Source: Collybiopsis luxurians FD-317 M1 (Eukaryota > Basidiomycota > Agaricomycetes > Agaricales > Omphalotaceae). From it: a stretch of 64,000 nucleotides of DNA. The DNA lies in contig KN834782.1 in assembly GCA_000827265.1 (NCBI GenBank), positions 64,790-128,789 on the forward strand. Reading direction: 5' to 3'. The position numbers were made by a program, and so were the translations under genes. The notes under the pieces were generated by a model, which ran no database searches, was not told the DNA's origin, and saw nothing but the letters and a program-made list of their open reading frames with translations. This document shows positions 11,080 to 22,833 of the stretch, one piece after another. How positions within the stretch are numbered: the stretch's first letter is position 1; every line of letters begins with the position of its first letter.

Positions 11080-12446
11080 GCATCCACAGCTTCCCTAGCT
11101 CTCCCCCCCCCCCCCTCCGTGCCAATCACATGACTAGTCATGTGATGTTCCAAAATTCGGAAAATCAAGTTGAAGTTCAACTTTAGCTAGTGAATACATA
11201 GATTCTCAGTAAATAGAATATACAGAACTGTAAGACTTGTAGAAAAATCTCTCTCGCAGTGTCACAACTTCTCAGACCATGTTCTGAGGCAATGCCATCA
11301 TCATCATTCCTTGCTGATCCCTTCTCTGATCATTGCTGATTGCAGTGATCCCTGCAGATTGCTTCCTGCTCCCTGCCTCCCGCTCACTGCTCCTGCCTCC
11401 CACCACCCACCCATTGTCCTATGTCTGGATGTGGTATATTCTCTTATTTGACAGCAAGTTATAAAGTGAATGCTTCAGCTAAGACAGTGATTTCAAAGTA
11501 ATAAGAATGATTTATGTCATACTTATTAGGCTGTTGGTTGTCTCCATATATGTTACTATGGAGGGTAATGTTTCAGAGGCAGGACAATGGGTGGGAGTTG
11601 GGTGGGGAGCAGGAGCAGTGAGCAGGAGACAAGAAGCAGGAAGCAATCCGCTGGGATCCGTGAGGGGGCAGTGTGGTGGGTGACAGGAATGATGATGATG
11701 GCATTGCCTCAGAACATGGTCCGAGAAGTTGCTATGTTGTGAGAGAGATTTTTTTACTAGTCTTGCAGTGCTTTGCATAATTCTGTGGCCCTTCGGAATC
11801 TGCGCCATTGTTGATTTGTATTTGTGTAATGATAATTTGTGTAATGATACCCTGGCAAGAGCCGCGGCACCTCTTCCTCAACATTTCCCTCTGTGACTGC
11901 CATGATTTCTGGGAACCAGCCTGTATATTCTTGCAAACCTGCAGTCAAGACCAATAATTGCCATATTTTTCCTGGTTTGTACCCATACTGGTGAGATATG
12001 CAAGGTTTGATGGATGACTGAGTACCCCGATCACCACATCAAGGTGCCATGCCGTGCCATAGTTCCTCGACTCTTACCATACTTACTTGTCCCTCCAGCC
12101 TCCCATACACTGGGCCAATATTATAAATCATTATCCTGATTAGCTAGTGTCCATAAAGTAGCGAATATGACATACAGATATGCTCAGTGCGCTAGTGCTC
12201 TGTAGGCGTGCAGATCACATAAATACAAATAAACAACAGTATAGATTCTGGAGGGCCGCAGAATTACACAAAGCACTGTACAGTTCTGCATATTTTAGTT
12301 ACTGAGAATCTATCATTTTTACTAGTTTACTAGCTAGTGAATATGAAGTTGAACTTCAACTTGATTTTCCGAATTTTGGAACATCACATGACTAGTCACA
12401 TGATTGGCAAGAGGGGGGGGGGGAGAGCTAGGGAAGCTGGCATCCA
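11080..12446. mobile_element. inverted-repeat transposon with 7-bp target duplication
   Basis: The element spans 11087-12439 and begins CAGCTTCCCTAGCTCTCC followed by a C run. It ends with the reverse complement. It is flanked by direct GCATCCA copies at 11080-11086 and 12440-12446. The left arm (11087 to about 11430) is matched in inverted orientation by 12439 back to about 12280 and then by 11765 back to about 11580. So the right arm is interrupted by a separate insertion. No transposase frame is present, so it is non-autonomous. A 7-bp duplication fits no single superfamily firmly; hAT-like is possible. Confidence 0.75.
11766..12278. mobile_element. nested MITE with CAGTGCTTTG ends
   Basis: A 513-bp element lies inside the right arm of the 11087-12439 element. 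Its ends match in inverted orientation over about 35 bases (CAGTGCTTTG, then ATTCTGYGGCCCT, then GAATCT). The left arm of the host element preserves the uninterrupted sequence (TCTTACAGTTCTG in the matching orientation). Here that site reads TCTTG on one side and TACAGTTCTG on the other. This is consistent with a TA target duplication with one changed base, as for Tc1/mariner-type MITEs. Confidence 0.65.
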
Positions 12447-12594
12447 CATTCAATCCAGGCTACATAGAAGCATTAACTGTTGAAGTGGAAACAGGGAGCA
12501 ACCACTGCAAGCAGGACTCTGCCGAGATCTTGAAGAACTTACTAGTCCAATTAATCGTCGACGTCTGACTGATAAAACTCCTTTTGGCCTTGCT

Positions 12595-13950
12595 AGAGGT
12601 TTTTGGAGCTGGGATTTGGGTGGGAACCAAGTAGAAAAAATAGGAAAAAGGAAAGAAATGTAGTGTTGATGTTGTGTTGCAGTTGTGTTTGAATTATGAA
12701 AAACAGGTTTTGGTACATCTGGTTCTCTACTACAACTGTAGAGAACTACTGATTACTATACAGTGTATAGTTTTTACAAAATCATATCAAACTACGAACA
12801 ACTCCAATGCCATCTATATTTCTGTCGCTCAGAGTCTAATCTCAACTCGTCTCAGCCCCAGCTTCCATTCCTCCTACAGATGCTTCAGGGCAGTTTCTCA
12901 ATACTCTTGTTCCTCCTACACTGCCTTCCTCTAGCTCCCACTCTGCTATCCTCTTACCCATACCTCATCCTCAGCCTCAACAACCTCCAACACCTCTTCT
13001 CCCTTGTCTCTTCCCATCTCAATGTTGAAACTCCCTTCGTCTTCAACTCTGATGCGCTCAATCTCGACACTGCCAGGGTACCACCCACCTTGGTGGAAGC
13101 AGTGGGGGTGGTAGTCCCATCAACTTTACTTTGACAAAGAAACCCATTTCACTGGCCCACACGAACTACGCATGGTCCTCAGCTGGGCCCTCATCTGTGT
13201 CTTCCACATTGATGCTCTTGCTCAAGATCCAGCAGTAATTCATCTCTGCCTCAGCTTCCGCTCATCGCTATACTTCCTATGGATGCTTCAGGCCATTTTG
13301 CCGATACTACCATAATTCCCTGACCCCACCTTCCTCTTCTGTTTCATCCTGTGTATCTCCGCAGAGGTGCAGGCGGGTCCTACAGCTTCCTATCCCCCTA
13401 CCCAAACCTCATCCACGGCCTCATCCACGCTGACTCACCCAACCTCAGTGCAGGTAGAGTCCTGCAGATTGATCAACAAATATGTCCGAAGTCTGAGTAC
13501 AAGAGTAGTACAGTTGCAGGGAGCAGTGGTAGAGACAGGGCAATCAATATTGATGAACTAAAAATGCTCATCCTCTAGGCTCTCGTTCAGATTGATATGC
13601 ATCCTCATTCCCTACCTCCCCCATCTCAACTGAGTGAAACAGGAATTTCTGCTTATACTCCCCTGCCCATTTTTCCCACCTCATTGAGGTATGGTCAATG
13701 TATGTCGAGTACGAGAGCATAACAAAAGTGATGGAGGCACAGGGATTGGTGGAGCTGTTTGTATGGCACAGTTGATCGTGCATAGTGCAAAATCCAGTAT
13801 CAAACCTGTTAGTTTTGCATCAGCTCTTTGGTCCGCCCTGTTCGGTCTGGGTCCACTTGAAAAGGCTCCTTTGTTCCCATCAGGGGGCAGCTTCAACCTT
13901 GGATGGGAAGATGCCCCCTCGGTGTTCTGATTCAAACTGCAAGATATACC
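12595..13950 (+). pseudogene. MSB1/Mug8-like gene fragments A and B (tandem)
   Basis: Two partial copies of one gene lie head to tail. Fragment A (12595 to about 13235) includes 5' flanking sequence, a Ser/Pro-rich N terminus, a segment ending ETPFVFNSDALNLD and a HFTGPHELRMVLSWAL motif at about 13150. Fragment B (about 13236-13950) starts again with the LPQLPL segment, has GGSYSFLSPYPNLIHGL near 13373, and a SALFGLGPLEKAP motif near 13835. These motifs recall the MSB1/Mug8 (RhoGAP-like) domain of fungal polarity proteins, from memory. Frames are shifted and stops are present, so neither is functional. The same tandem is found inverted at 18500-19960. Confidence 0.6.
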
Positions 13951-15597
13951 ACCTGGAATGGAACTATGCTTGCCCCCTTCACTCCTGCCTCTCTATCCTT
14001 TTCTACATCCTCAACTTCATCCTACCAACCCTCCTACTCATTCACCCTATCCACACCAGCCTGCTCAACCTCCGCCATGTCTCTGTACTCATATACCAAT
14101 GCCAACCACCTATTGTCAACTTCATCGTTGAGTTCATCCACCGTTATACCATTCATGTCAACCCCCCAATGTTGACCCACCATGAGCAGGTTTAAAACCA
14201 TAACCGACGCTCAGCGGGGTCTATCTGAAACCTCCGGATTCTGCTCATCTTCATTGCCATTGTCGCCTTGATTTGATGGAGCGTGCAATGAAGACTAGGA
14301 TGGAGAGGGAGGTGGTAGGATTAATATGGATACTATGAATTGAGGAGCATAGAGCATCAGACAGGGATTGGGTGAGCATCACTACTGGGGGTTGCAGCCA
14401 CGGATACAATGTATGGGGGGTCGTTTGCAAGATTCAGTCTGGGGCAGGGGGTGGTGGTAAAACTGGGTATATTGGTGTGGATAAGAAACAGTTTACATGG
14501 GGTTAAACGCTGTGTTACAGTTTGATTTTGAGGGTTGGGGTTGTTGGAGTTGGTTTATGGATAAGTCAGGGCAGAGGTTGAAGAGAATGGAGAAGGTTAG
14601 TCCGCTGAGTTCGATAAGTGGGGTGAACTGACCTGTATACTTTAGCCACTACTGCCATTCATGTGGTCCACAGCGCCTGTCCTAACTTTGGAGACAATTA
14701 TCGATGTGGCATTTTTGGATGTGCAGGTTGATTTGGTCAGTTAAGATTTTGCAAGTGGGACAGTGAACTTGGATATGTTTGAGAGTCAAGTGGGGATGTA
14801 TGGGTGAACCTTCTGAAGGTCCACATTTGTGTTTGGTCTTGTTGAGCTTTACTGTGGATGCATCATCATCTGACTTGTTGACGAAGCTGGAGATATTGGA
14901 TGAATGGAGCTGTTTAGGAACATTGTTCTGCTGGCTGAGCATGGGCAGTGTCCTGACATTCTGCTCCTGCTATGGATCATTCATTCCCTCTTTCGCTTCC
15001 TTCTTTTTTCCCTTTGCACACATCTTTGACGCTCTGCATTTTTTCCCCTTCGATTCATATCATAACCAACACTAACATGTATGGTTTTTTTCCTGCTTTC
15101 CAAATCCTCCAAATCCCAATGACTCTCAATTCATCTCATACCGAATGCCTATCGATGCAGTACTGAGCTAGACTCAAACGCAAATGTTTCCTGGATGGCT
15201 TTCAGTCACATGATCAGCTGAGATGATGGAGATTTCCAGGATTCCAGTGAGACGGTGGGGTGGAAGAGTGAATTGTTCAAAGAGTGTAATTGGATTTCGG
15301 TGAGTATGCTGGCCCATCTTTCTTTTCATTTGAACCCTTTGCTGAAGTGCCATTCCTCTTGCATAGGTCAAATTCAAAGCCCTATCAAACTCCTCCTCAC
15401 CTACCATATCCTCCCATGTTCTGTCAAATGATCCACACATGCCAACTTCATTACTGTTAATTGAGGACATGTCCCAAGAGAGTATTGTGTCCAGCTTGGA
15501 CATCAGCTAGCTGAGATTCATCCTTCGTTGATCCACAATCCCTCTCTGGGCTCTGCCTAATCCTCCTCAACCTCCATCTCCCCTCTGTCCTCTGCCA
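13951..15597. other. coding-like scraps, not assignable
   Basis: A short plus-strand continuation of fragment B runs to about 14195. On the minus strand 14682-14942 has a CPTCKxxxxxINLHIQKCH arrangement that looks zinc-finger-like, and 15174-15503 has an acidic segment (FDRTWEDMVGEEEFDRAL). I could not join these into a gene. They may be pieces of the same duplicated host locus. Confidence 0.3.
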
Positions 15598-15870
15598 GTG
15601 GGTGCATCAGACTCGGATCCTTCTCCTTCACCCAGTCATTCCGATGCAGTGTCTACTGTGAGTCTCATCAATACTGGATGGGGGAAGAAGGAAAGTTCCA
15701 GGAGGCGAAGAGTAAGAAGGATAAAGCGGAGGATGGAGGAGGGGAGGAGGGAGTATCTTTTCAGGGAGTACAAGGACTTTGATGATGGCAAGTACGCCTA
15801 TGCCTTACTGAGGAACAGGTGGTCTGGGACGCTGACACCGTATTCGAGGCAGAATTATGGTGATGGGTGA
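15598..15870 (+). pseudogene. basic-rich host gene fragment, unknown function
   Basis: The open segment has a Ser/Pro-rich start, then an Arg-rich stretch (SSRRRRVRRIKRRMEEGRRE) and an ordered-looking tail (YLFREYKDFDDGKYAYALL). The composition is unlike chance translation and unlike the transposase genes. It is bounded by non-coding sequence on both sides and no family was recognised. It may be an exon of a captured or duplicated host gene. Confidence 0.3.
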
Positions 15871-16067
15871 GTGGGTTAACTGGTTGGTTGGTAAACTGAC
15901 ATACTGACTGACTCTCGCTAGTGCAACTTCCTCAACAACCGTTGGACCAACAATATCTTGTTGTCTGACTCTGTCCACAAAAGGTAAAAAAAAATGGACT
16001 TTGATAGCATACCCCAGAATGAGGACTGCAAAACAAAGGTCATCACGCTCAAAGGGACACTGCAACG

Positions 16068-16715
16068 ATGGACGCTCATGGATGCAGAATGAGTGATGTG
16101 GATGCTGGGCTGACAGATGATGAGAACAAGGAGGATGGAAAGTATAATGTGCATAGTAGGGCGACGGCGACGCAAGATGGGTTGCCAGAGGTTGCAATGC
16201 CACCAAGGATACCTTGTTCCAATGAGTCGCATTTCCAGCTGCAGCCGCAGCCTCCGGCTTCTGCTGGGCATGAACATACAAATAGTGAAACTGCTGCTGT
16301 TGCTGCTCTGGTACCTTCCCCCACTACACCCTTGACAAAATGCGGAGCCAACATCTTCCATCTTACCACACTGGGGATGTCTTCTTCCTCACCGCCTACT
16401 TTGAATTAGCACCAGCCATTCGCAAAGTCCAAAGGTCCAAAGGCGCCTACCAATTGAGGTTGTTGTCACTCGAAGCAGAATCTTGTTCTAGTTGAGTATA
16501 TTACGGTCGAGTCAGAGGTGCGCTTGACGAGTGGCAGAGAGACAGAGGAGGAGAGTGATTTGTTCAAAGCTGATGGAGTTGCTGAAGGAGGTGGAGGGGG
16601 TGATGTTCCATCTGAAGGTGATGGGTTCATCAAAGAAGCTGCTCAGGTGGCTCAATTGGCTGAACAGGAAAGGTTAAGTCTGAGAGGAGAGGAGAGGAGG
16701 AGGGAAGAGCTTTAG
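16068..16715 (+). pseudogene. unrecognised coding-like segment
   Basis: Two open pieces, 16068-16409 (Asp/Glu then Pro/Ala-rich) and 16518-16715 (VRLTSGRETEEESDLFKAD, Gly-rich, then a Glu/Arg-rich end), lie in the same strand as the neighbouring scraps. No domain was recognised. They may belong to the broken gene set between the inverted MSB1-like copies. Confidence 0.25.
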
Positions 16716-16874
16716 TCTTGGACTTGGTGATGGCAGATTGAAAGGTGGAGACAATGTTGATGACCATATGTGGGTCGATATAGTCGTTCTGTCTGAGGGC
16801 GGCAGAAGTAGCTGGAGGGGGGAAAGGAGAGGGAACCTCAGGATCAGGATAAGGCTTCACAAGAGGTCGCGAGG

Positions 16875-17422
16875 GTGTTGAATGCTGTGAGGGGCAGACG
16901 GCCATACGGGTTGGATGATGAGAGTGATTTCAAGGATGGACAACATGCACCAGCCAAGAAGCTCAGGGGTCCTGATTATTTCTATGACATCAAGGTGCAG
17001 ACTGTGCCCAGGAAGAGCCTCGTTCATCCTGAAAACGAATACCATGATCTTCGCCCCAAAAACGGGAATAGATATCTTGATTATGAGGAGGAACCTGAGG
17101 ACAAGCCTGTCATACCCAAGCAACGCTTGGGATACTTTGATCTTCACCCTGAGAGATGACCGGCCTCGCTGGAGATTTTGAAACAGCTGAGTCTGAGGAT
17201 CATTATGGAGATGATGATGAAGATCCTTGGGCACAGTATGCATATGGTTTGGACGATGAGCACGAGCACGAAGAAGGTACCGCGGAGAGACCAAGGGACC
17301 TCGACAAGCTTTATGCCGCCAAGGTACAACCGCCAAAAGAGCGGGAGAGAGACAAGTCATCCAGGTGCAAGTCCTACTCGTCATTCAGTCCCTGTCTTGT
17401 GTTAATGATCTTTCTTATATAA
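16875..17422 (+). pseudogene. acidic protein fragment with a duplicated YGLDDE segment
   Basis: Two overlapping frames (16875-17159 and 17156-17422) carry related segments. The first has RPYGLDDESDF, then LRGPDYFYDIKVQTVPRK; the second has YAYGLDDEHEHEE, then RPRDLDKLYAAKVQPPKE. They look like an ancient internal duplication of one roughly 40-residue unit. The frame change between them may hide an intron or an indel. The family was not recognised. The codon pattern looks truly coding. Confidence 0.4.
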
Positions 17423-17988
17423 GTCTGAATTTCTTTAAAAATATGACACATTTTCTTTCCCGAAATATTCATGGTTTTCTTTTTTATTTATTGCCCCCTT
17501 CTCGATATGCTAGATTCTGTAATGATGTAGCTCCTCACTTCTTTCTCATCCTTTTATATGCATTCCCATCTCTCGTTCGCTCATTTTGGTCTATCTAGTT
17601 ACATGACTGCTCTCGCTGTTGACATCGCAGTGGTCTTGTCCACTCGTTTCCTTCATTTTTGGAAACCTTTCGCTCAATTTTTATGATTCATTGAGTGAAT
17701 GATACCCATGCTAAATTCCAATGTGTTTTGTAACTTATCTACTTTCAACCACGCAGTTGCATTCACTGCTTTCTTTTCATAGTTAAATTTCGGCAAACAA
17801 ATACACCTCTATTTTAAGGTATGTTAAACCGATCGTGGAGCAGTGTGAGGAGTTCTCTGGAGCTTAAATCTACACTGTACATTCGACATCCATATTTGTT
17901 GTAGCTCACTGTCCAAATCTTGTGATTTCTCAAGCCTCACTATGTATACTGTATCAGTGGTATCAAATTTGTGCATTGTAACGATTTA
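17423..17988. other. no gene seen
   Basis: T-rich sequence without coding exons or clear repeats. Confidence 0.4.
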
Positions 17989-18205
17989 CAGCTCGTCAGA
18001 AAAACCTAGGCCAATTTAAAACAAAAATGACATATTAGCTAACTTCGCGGCTGACGGTAGCCGCCATTCAAAATTTGAGCCGGTTGTCAGCCGGGCCCCA
18101 ACAGGCCCCAATCCTCTCGTAATTCCTATAGACTTGGAGCGAGCCATGCGACTGGCAAAACTATGTCATTTTTAAAAATCTGGCCTAGGTTTTTTTGACG
18201 AGCTG
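17989..18205. mobile_element. 217-bp MITE with TA target site (Tc1/mariner-like)
   Basis: The ends are CAGCTCGTCAGAAAAACC and its near-perfect inverted partner GGTTTTTTTGACGAGCTG, and the shared block goes on through CCTAGGCCA. The element is flanked by TA at 17987-17988 and 18206-18207. It has no coding capacity. A TA duplication plus CAG... ends suggest mobilisation by a Tc1/mariner-type transposase. Confidence 0.8.
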
Positions 18206-18499
18206 TAAATGGCGTGAGTATAAAAAAGGTTTTGCTTCTGGGTCAAGTTACACATTTACTCTCTTCTTCAATTTCTGCTGCTACTTCCATCACAATCCTA
18301 GCCTTTGGGACTGCCTTGCTACCAATTCTCTATCCAACTACTTGACCCTTTTTCTCGCTGTCATACGCCTATTAAACAAAGTAGAGAGAATCGGGGTGAT
18401 GAGTCTATTCGCAAGAAAATTCCGGAACTGCTGATTCCGTCATTGAAGTGTTCAAGACTACGGCATGTGAAGAACGACGAAACCATATCACAGGTGCAC

Positions 18500-19960
18500 C
18501 AGCACCGGTAGAGGACAGAGACAGGGAGGAAGGAGCCATTTTGAGCGGGCCCAAACAAGAGAGCAGTGGACCAAAGAGCGAATTGAGACTGGGAGGTGTG
18601 ATACCTGATTTCGCAGTGTCCAGTCAGTCTTGCAAGAACCCTGAACAGCTCCACCACCATCCCTTGCAAGGCTCCAGCAACAACTCCCTGTATCTATTCA
18701 CCTCTCACCTCTCCCTCCTCAACTCCCCCGTCTCTGTTGTTGTCGTCACGCTCTCGTACTCAATGTACATCGACTGCATCTTAAGGAGCATGGGGAAATG
18801 GGTGGGGGGGCAGGATGAGGATATGTTTAAGGAATTCATGTTTCGCAATGGAGTGGGTGTCGATGCGGACAATGCGGGCAAGGGCCCAGCAGAAAAGCAT
18901 GCCTAGTTCATGGGGGCCAGTGAAATGGGCTTCTTCGTCAAAGTTGATGGTACTATCACTACTGACATATTTGTCGATCAATCTGCAGGGCTCTACCTGC
19001 ACCGAGGTTGGGCGAGTCAGGGTGGATGAGGCCGTGGATGAGGTTTGGGTAGGGGATAGGAAGCCATAGGACCCGCCCGCACCTGCTGCAGAGATACCAC
19101 AGGATGAAATGGAAGACGAAGGTGGGGTCAGGGGAACTATGGTATCGGCAAAATGGCTTGAAGCGCCTATAGGAAGTATAGCGCTGAGTGGAAGCTGAGG
19201 CAAAGATGAGTTATTGTTGGACTTTGAGCGAGAGTGTCAATGTGGAAGAGGTGGGCGAGGGCCCAGTGGAGGAGCATGCCTAGTTCGTGGGGGCCGGCGA
19301 AATGGGCTTCTTCATCAAAGTTGATGGTACTACTACCCCCCCCCAGCTCCAGTGCTTCCGCCAAGGTGGGTGGTACCCTTTCTGGTGCTCAAACTTTGAA
19401 CATATTTGTCGATGAGCCTGCGGACCCTACCCTGCGTCGAGGTCTAGCGCATCAGAGTTGAAAACAAAGGGGGTTTCGATGTTGAGGTGAGTGGAGATGA
19501 GGGAGACGAGGTGTTGGAGGTCGTAGAGGCCGAGGATGAGGTTTGGGTAGGGGGATAGGAAACCGTAGGATCCGCCTGTACCTGCTGCGGAGTTACCAGA
19601 GTGGGAGTTAGAGGAAGGCGGGGTTGGAGAAATGAGAGTATCAACGAATTGCCCTGAAGCGTCTGTAGGCAGTATAGCGCTGAGTGGAAGCTGAGGCAGA
19701 GACGAGCTGTTATTAGACTTTGAGCGAGAGAATATAGACGGCATTGGAATTGTTCGTAGTTTGATATGACTTTGTAGAAAAACTATACCTGGCATTGTAT
19801 AATCATCAGTTGTCCTCTCTACAAGTTGTAGTAGAGAAGAACAAGACGTACCAAAATCTGTTTTTAATAATTCAAATGAAACCACACCGCAACGTCAAAG
19901 CAACGTTTTCTTTTCCTTTTTCCTTTTTTTCTACTCGATTCCCACCCAAATAGTAGCTCC
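18500..19960 (-). pseudogene. MSB1/Mug8-like gene fragments D and C (inverted copy of the tandem)
   Basis: On the minus strand fragment D starts upstream of 19885 and includes the start-like MPSIFSRSKSNN near 19744, GGSYGFLSPYPNLILGL, FVFNSDALDLDAG near 19440, and FAGPHELGMLLHWALAH near 19290. It runs directly into fragment C at about 19205 (PQLPLSAILP, GGSYGFLSP, FTGPHELGMLFCWALA, then SLNSLFGPLLSCLGPL near 18575). Order and junction match fragments A-B at 12595-13950. So the tandem arose before the inverted duplication. Fragment D is the best-preserved copy; its 5' flank also matches that of A. Frames are still broken, so it is a pseudogene unless unusual splicing rescues it. Confidence 0.6.
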
Positions 19961-20050
19961 GAAAAGTCCAATGAGGCCGCAAGGAATCGTATACGACGTA
20001 CAAAAAGGGGAAAAGCTGTAAACGATGAGGATATAGAGCGCGTCCTAGTA

Positions 20051-20136
20051 CAGAGATTACTAAAAACCTTGTCCCACGGTTCAAAAGTCGCATCAAAAAT
20101 CAAAAAAATCAAATAATTCAAAAAAATACTGAAAAT
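20051..20136. repeat. left arm of an inverted repeat pair
   Basis: About 80 bases from CAGAGATTACTAAAAACC through GTCGCATCAAAAATC match the reverse complement of 21025-21098 with few changes. The loop between the arms is about 0.9 kb. Confidence 0.75.
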
Positions 20137-21024
20137 CGCACTGGTACTCTCTCTCTCTTCTGCGCCATGGTATACATTCGACATAACAACAGATTTGAGC
20201 AGGGAGCCATGCAAATAGCCTCCGAAGACTGAGTCGTCGTTGAAGTCATCCAGGTGCTAGGAGTTTTGGCCCAAAGTATTTTTTGTTGATAGGACGACTA
20301 CGTTACTAAAGGCCATGTCAACCCTCACTAGGCCTCACTATCCAGCCCTCGCTATCCTGTATGCAGTCAACATAAAATGCAATCCTTTTCGACTATGTGT
20401 CAGGTTCTTGCTGAGGATTCATTGCTCTATCTGTCTGGGAGAAATTTTCAGGATGGTCTGCCATCTTTCGTGGCTACACAATTTCTGTTTGTGTGCTCTG
20501 TAAGGACCTGAGGGATTTTGAGTGGGAATTTGGATGGGAAAATGCTGAGGAAAGCTGAGATGAAGCTTCAGGGACTCAACGGAAGGATTAATATTGCATC
20601 GCGACTTCACGGCCGATCGAGCAGTTTTTCGCATCAATATCACTCTCTGGCAAGGGACCTTTCTCGATGACACAGTTCTTGAGCAAATCACGGCAATTTG
20701 AGGTAATGGTCGACATGGGTACAAGTGCAAGGAAGTATGCCAATGCATTAGGATCAATGGTGACTTGTTGCTTTTGGTGGGTCTGGGCTCTAACTCTACG
20801 GGACGGATTTGCAGTAATGTTCAGGGACCTCTCGAGCAAATCCATTATGCTGGATGCCTGTAGAGAGCGCTGAAGCAAGATAAACTCACGAGAGATCATG
20901 ACAACTGCAAACCGCTGCTAAAAAGTTGCGCAGGTTCTTCGGTTTGCATCCCTGCCTCAGGTAATTGCACCAGGACTATAGTTGCGAAGTATACTGAATG
21001 TCCAGAGTGAAGTAGATAATTTCC
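20137..21024. other. interval between inverted arms; unassigned reading frame
   Basis: The minus strand has a 103-codon open frame at 20588-20899 (start MISREFILLQRSLQ, later DPNALAYFLALVPMSTI). It does not resemble a family I know and may be chance or a host gene remnant. Nothing else was recognised. Confidence 0.25.
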
Positions 21025-21098
21025 AGTATTTTTTTGATTTTTTGATTTTTGATGCGACTTTTCAACCGTGGGACAAGGTTTTTAGTAATCTCTGTAAG
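21025..21098. repeat. right arm of the inverted repeat pair
   Basis: Reverse complement of 20051-20136, containing GATTTTTGATGCGACTT and AACCTTGTCCCACGG in the reverse-complement sense. Confidence 0.75.
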
Positions 21099-22758
21099 CA
21101 AAGTAACAAAAAGAAAAAAGAAAACAACAAGTCCCCTATCAACACCCACACGTTCATATAATTACAGACACAAAACCCACCTTTCTCCTGTTACTTATTA
21201 TCCCGCTCACCTTCCTTCCTTCTGTCTTTCCTTCATCCGCTTGTCAAATACGAAAACAAAGTAAAACTGAAAAGAAAATGTTGAGAGAGTCGACACTGCA
21301 AAGTTTCGTGTTGAGTGGACGTCTGGAATTTTTGAGTAGAGGGCGTGCACAGGTGAGAGAACGGAAGAGTATTACATAAACGATGTGCCTATGTACAGTA
21401 CAGTCCAGTATCCCGAAACTTTTTGCTATGCCAACAATCTTTACTTTTGCCGATTCACCGACGCCGATCCTCGTCTTTTTGTCTTTTGCCAACGCCAATC
21501 TCATCTGCGCGCAAACCTTTTTGAAACCTACTTGAAGGAAACTCTAGCGGAGAGTAGCGTCTTCCGTTACCCATCCCATGATTCCCATCGATTCCAAAAC
21601 TGATGCATGCGCTTATAACCATAACCTGTGTCATCATCATTCAACTCTGCATTCATATGGACATTCCACCTGTTGATTCCCTCCTAAGTGCTGTCCCCTC
21701 CGCATGCCCCCGCACTCATAATTATTCATCCACTCAGTAAAGGCGGTGATATGGTGATTCAGAACCGCTCTCGTACATTCCGTCCGTAAGAGCTTCATAC
21801 TACATGTCCGAGAAGCCCCTCTCTAGTTTGACTCCTTACTGTAACCTTCGTTTTGCGTTCCATACATACTACCTTTCATACTTGACAATGACATGACGAA
21901 GAAACTCAAACTCTAGCTTACGCCAGAGTTTCTACTTTGAGCTCGCATCCACTATCACCTTAATGAACTAATCACCTCGGGAGAACCTCCCCTCCCCCCC
22001 TCCCGCTCCTCCCGCTACCCTCCGCACACACCAAAATCAACACCGTACGCGCTAAGACAATTAATCCATCCATCTAATGACGGCCGCTGACCTACATACC
22101 AGTTGACTCACCAGTACACTAGCGCCGAATCGGATCTCAAGACTCACCCATCTCACTCACTGCCTTTTAGTTAGGGCCTTCCATCACTCACTCATCAACG
22201 CCCGCCCACTTCCAAGAAGGTAAAATTTAGCTACTGATGCATTCACAGTATAGCCATAACTGCGCGCTCCCTGCCCATCCCAGCCTTCACACACTGCCAC
22301 CCTCCCCTACACCTACAAACCCACGCACAAACTCATACACGTGCTACCGTATACGTTTCCCTCTTTCCTCCTAATCAACGTACTCGTACTAGACTACCCC
22401 TACATAACCGAGGGGGATAGTTGTACTTAAAGCGAGTAGGTAGGGCGTTTCGCTCAAGTCAGAGATGAAGATCAAACACTGATCGACACTAAGCAAGATA
22501 CCTAGCAATGGTGATACGTCTCGATGATATCGATGATACTGAAAGCAAGTAGGTATGTAAGCCCGTCCTTCTCCCAACCGAACACCGAAACCTAACAGAC
22601 ACACAGACACAGAGAGGCACACGGCACCCGAACACTTGTCTCGCCTCCCACCACCCCCCATCATCACCCCCATCTTCCTTCACCGGACACAAATCCCGCA
22701 TCGTTTGCGATGTAACATCGATCACTGTAACGCTCAGAGTCTTCTTCTTCCCCCCCCA
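21099..22758. other. no gene seen
   Basis: C/T-rich and mixed sequence with many short frames but no recognisable exon, domain or repeat boundary. Confidence 0.4.
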
Positions 22759-22782
22759 ACACACACACACACACACACACAC
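22759..22782. repeat. (AC)12 microsatellite
   Basis: Uninterrupted AC dinucleotides, preceded by a C run. Confidence 0.95.
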
Positions 22783-22833
22783 ATATGTACACCAATCGCC
22801 CAGCAGATCATTTCTGTTCTCGGACTGTAGAAT

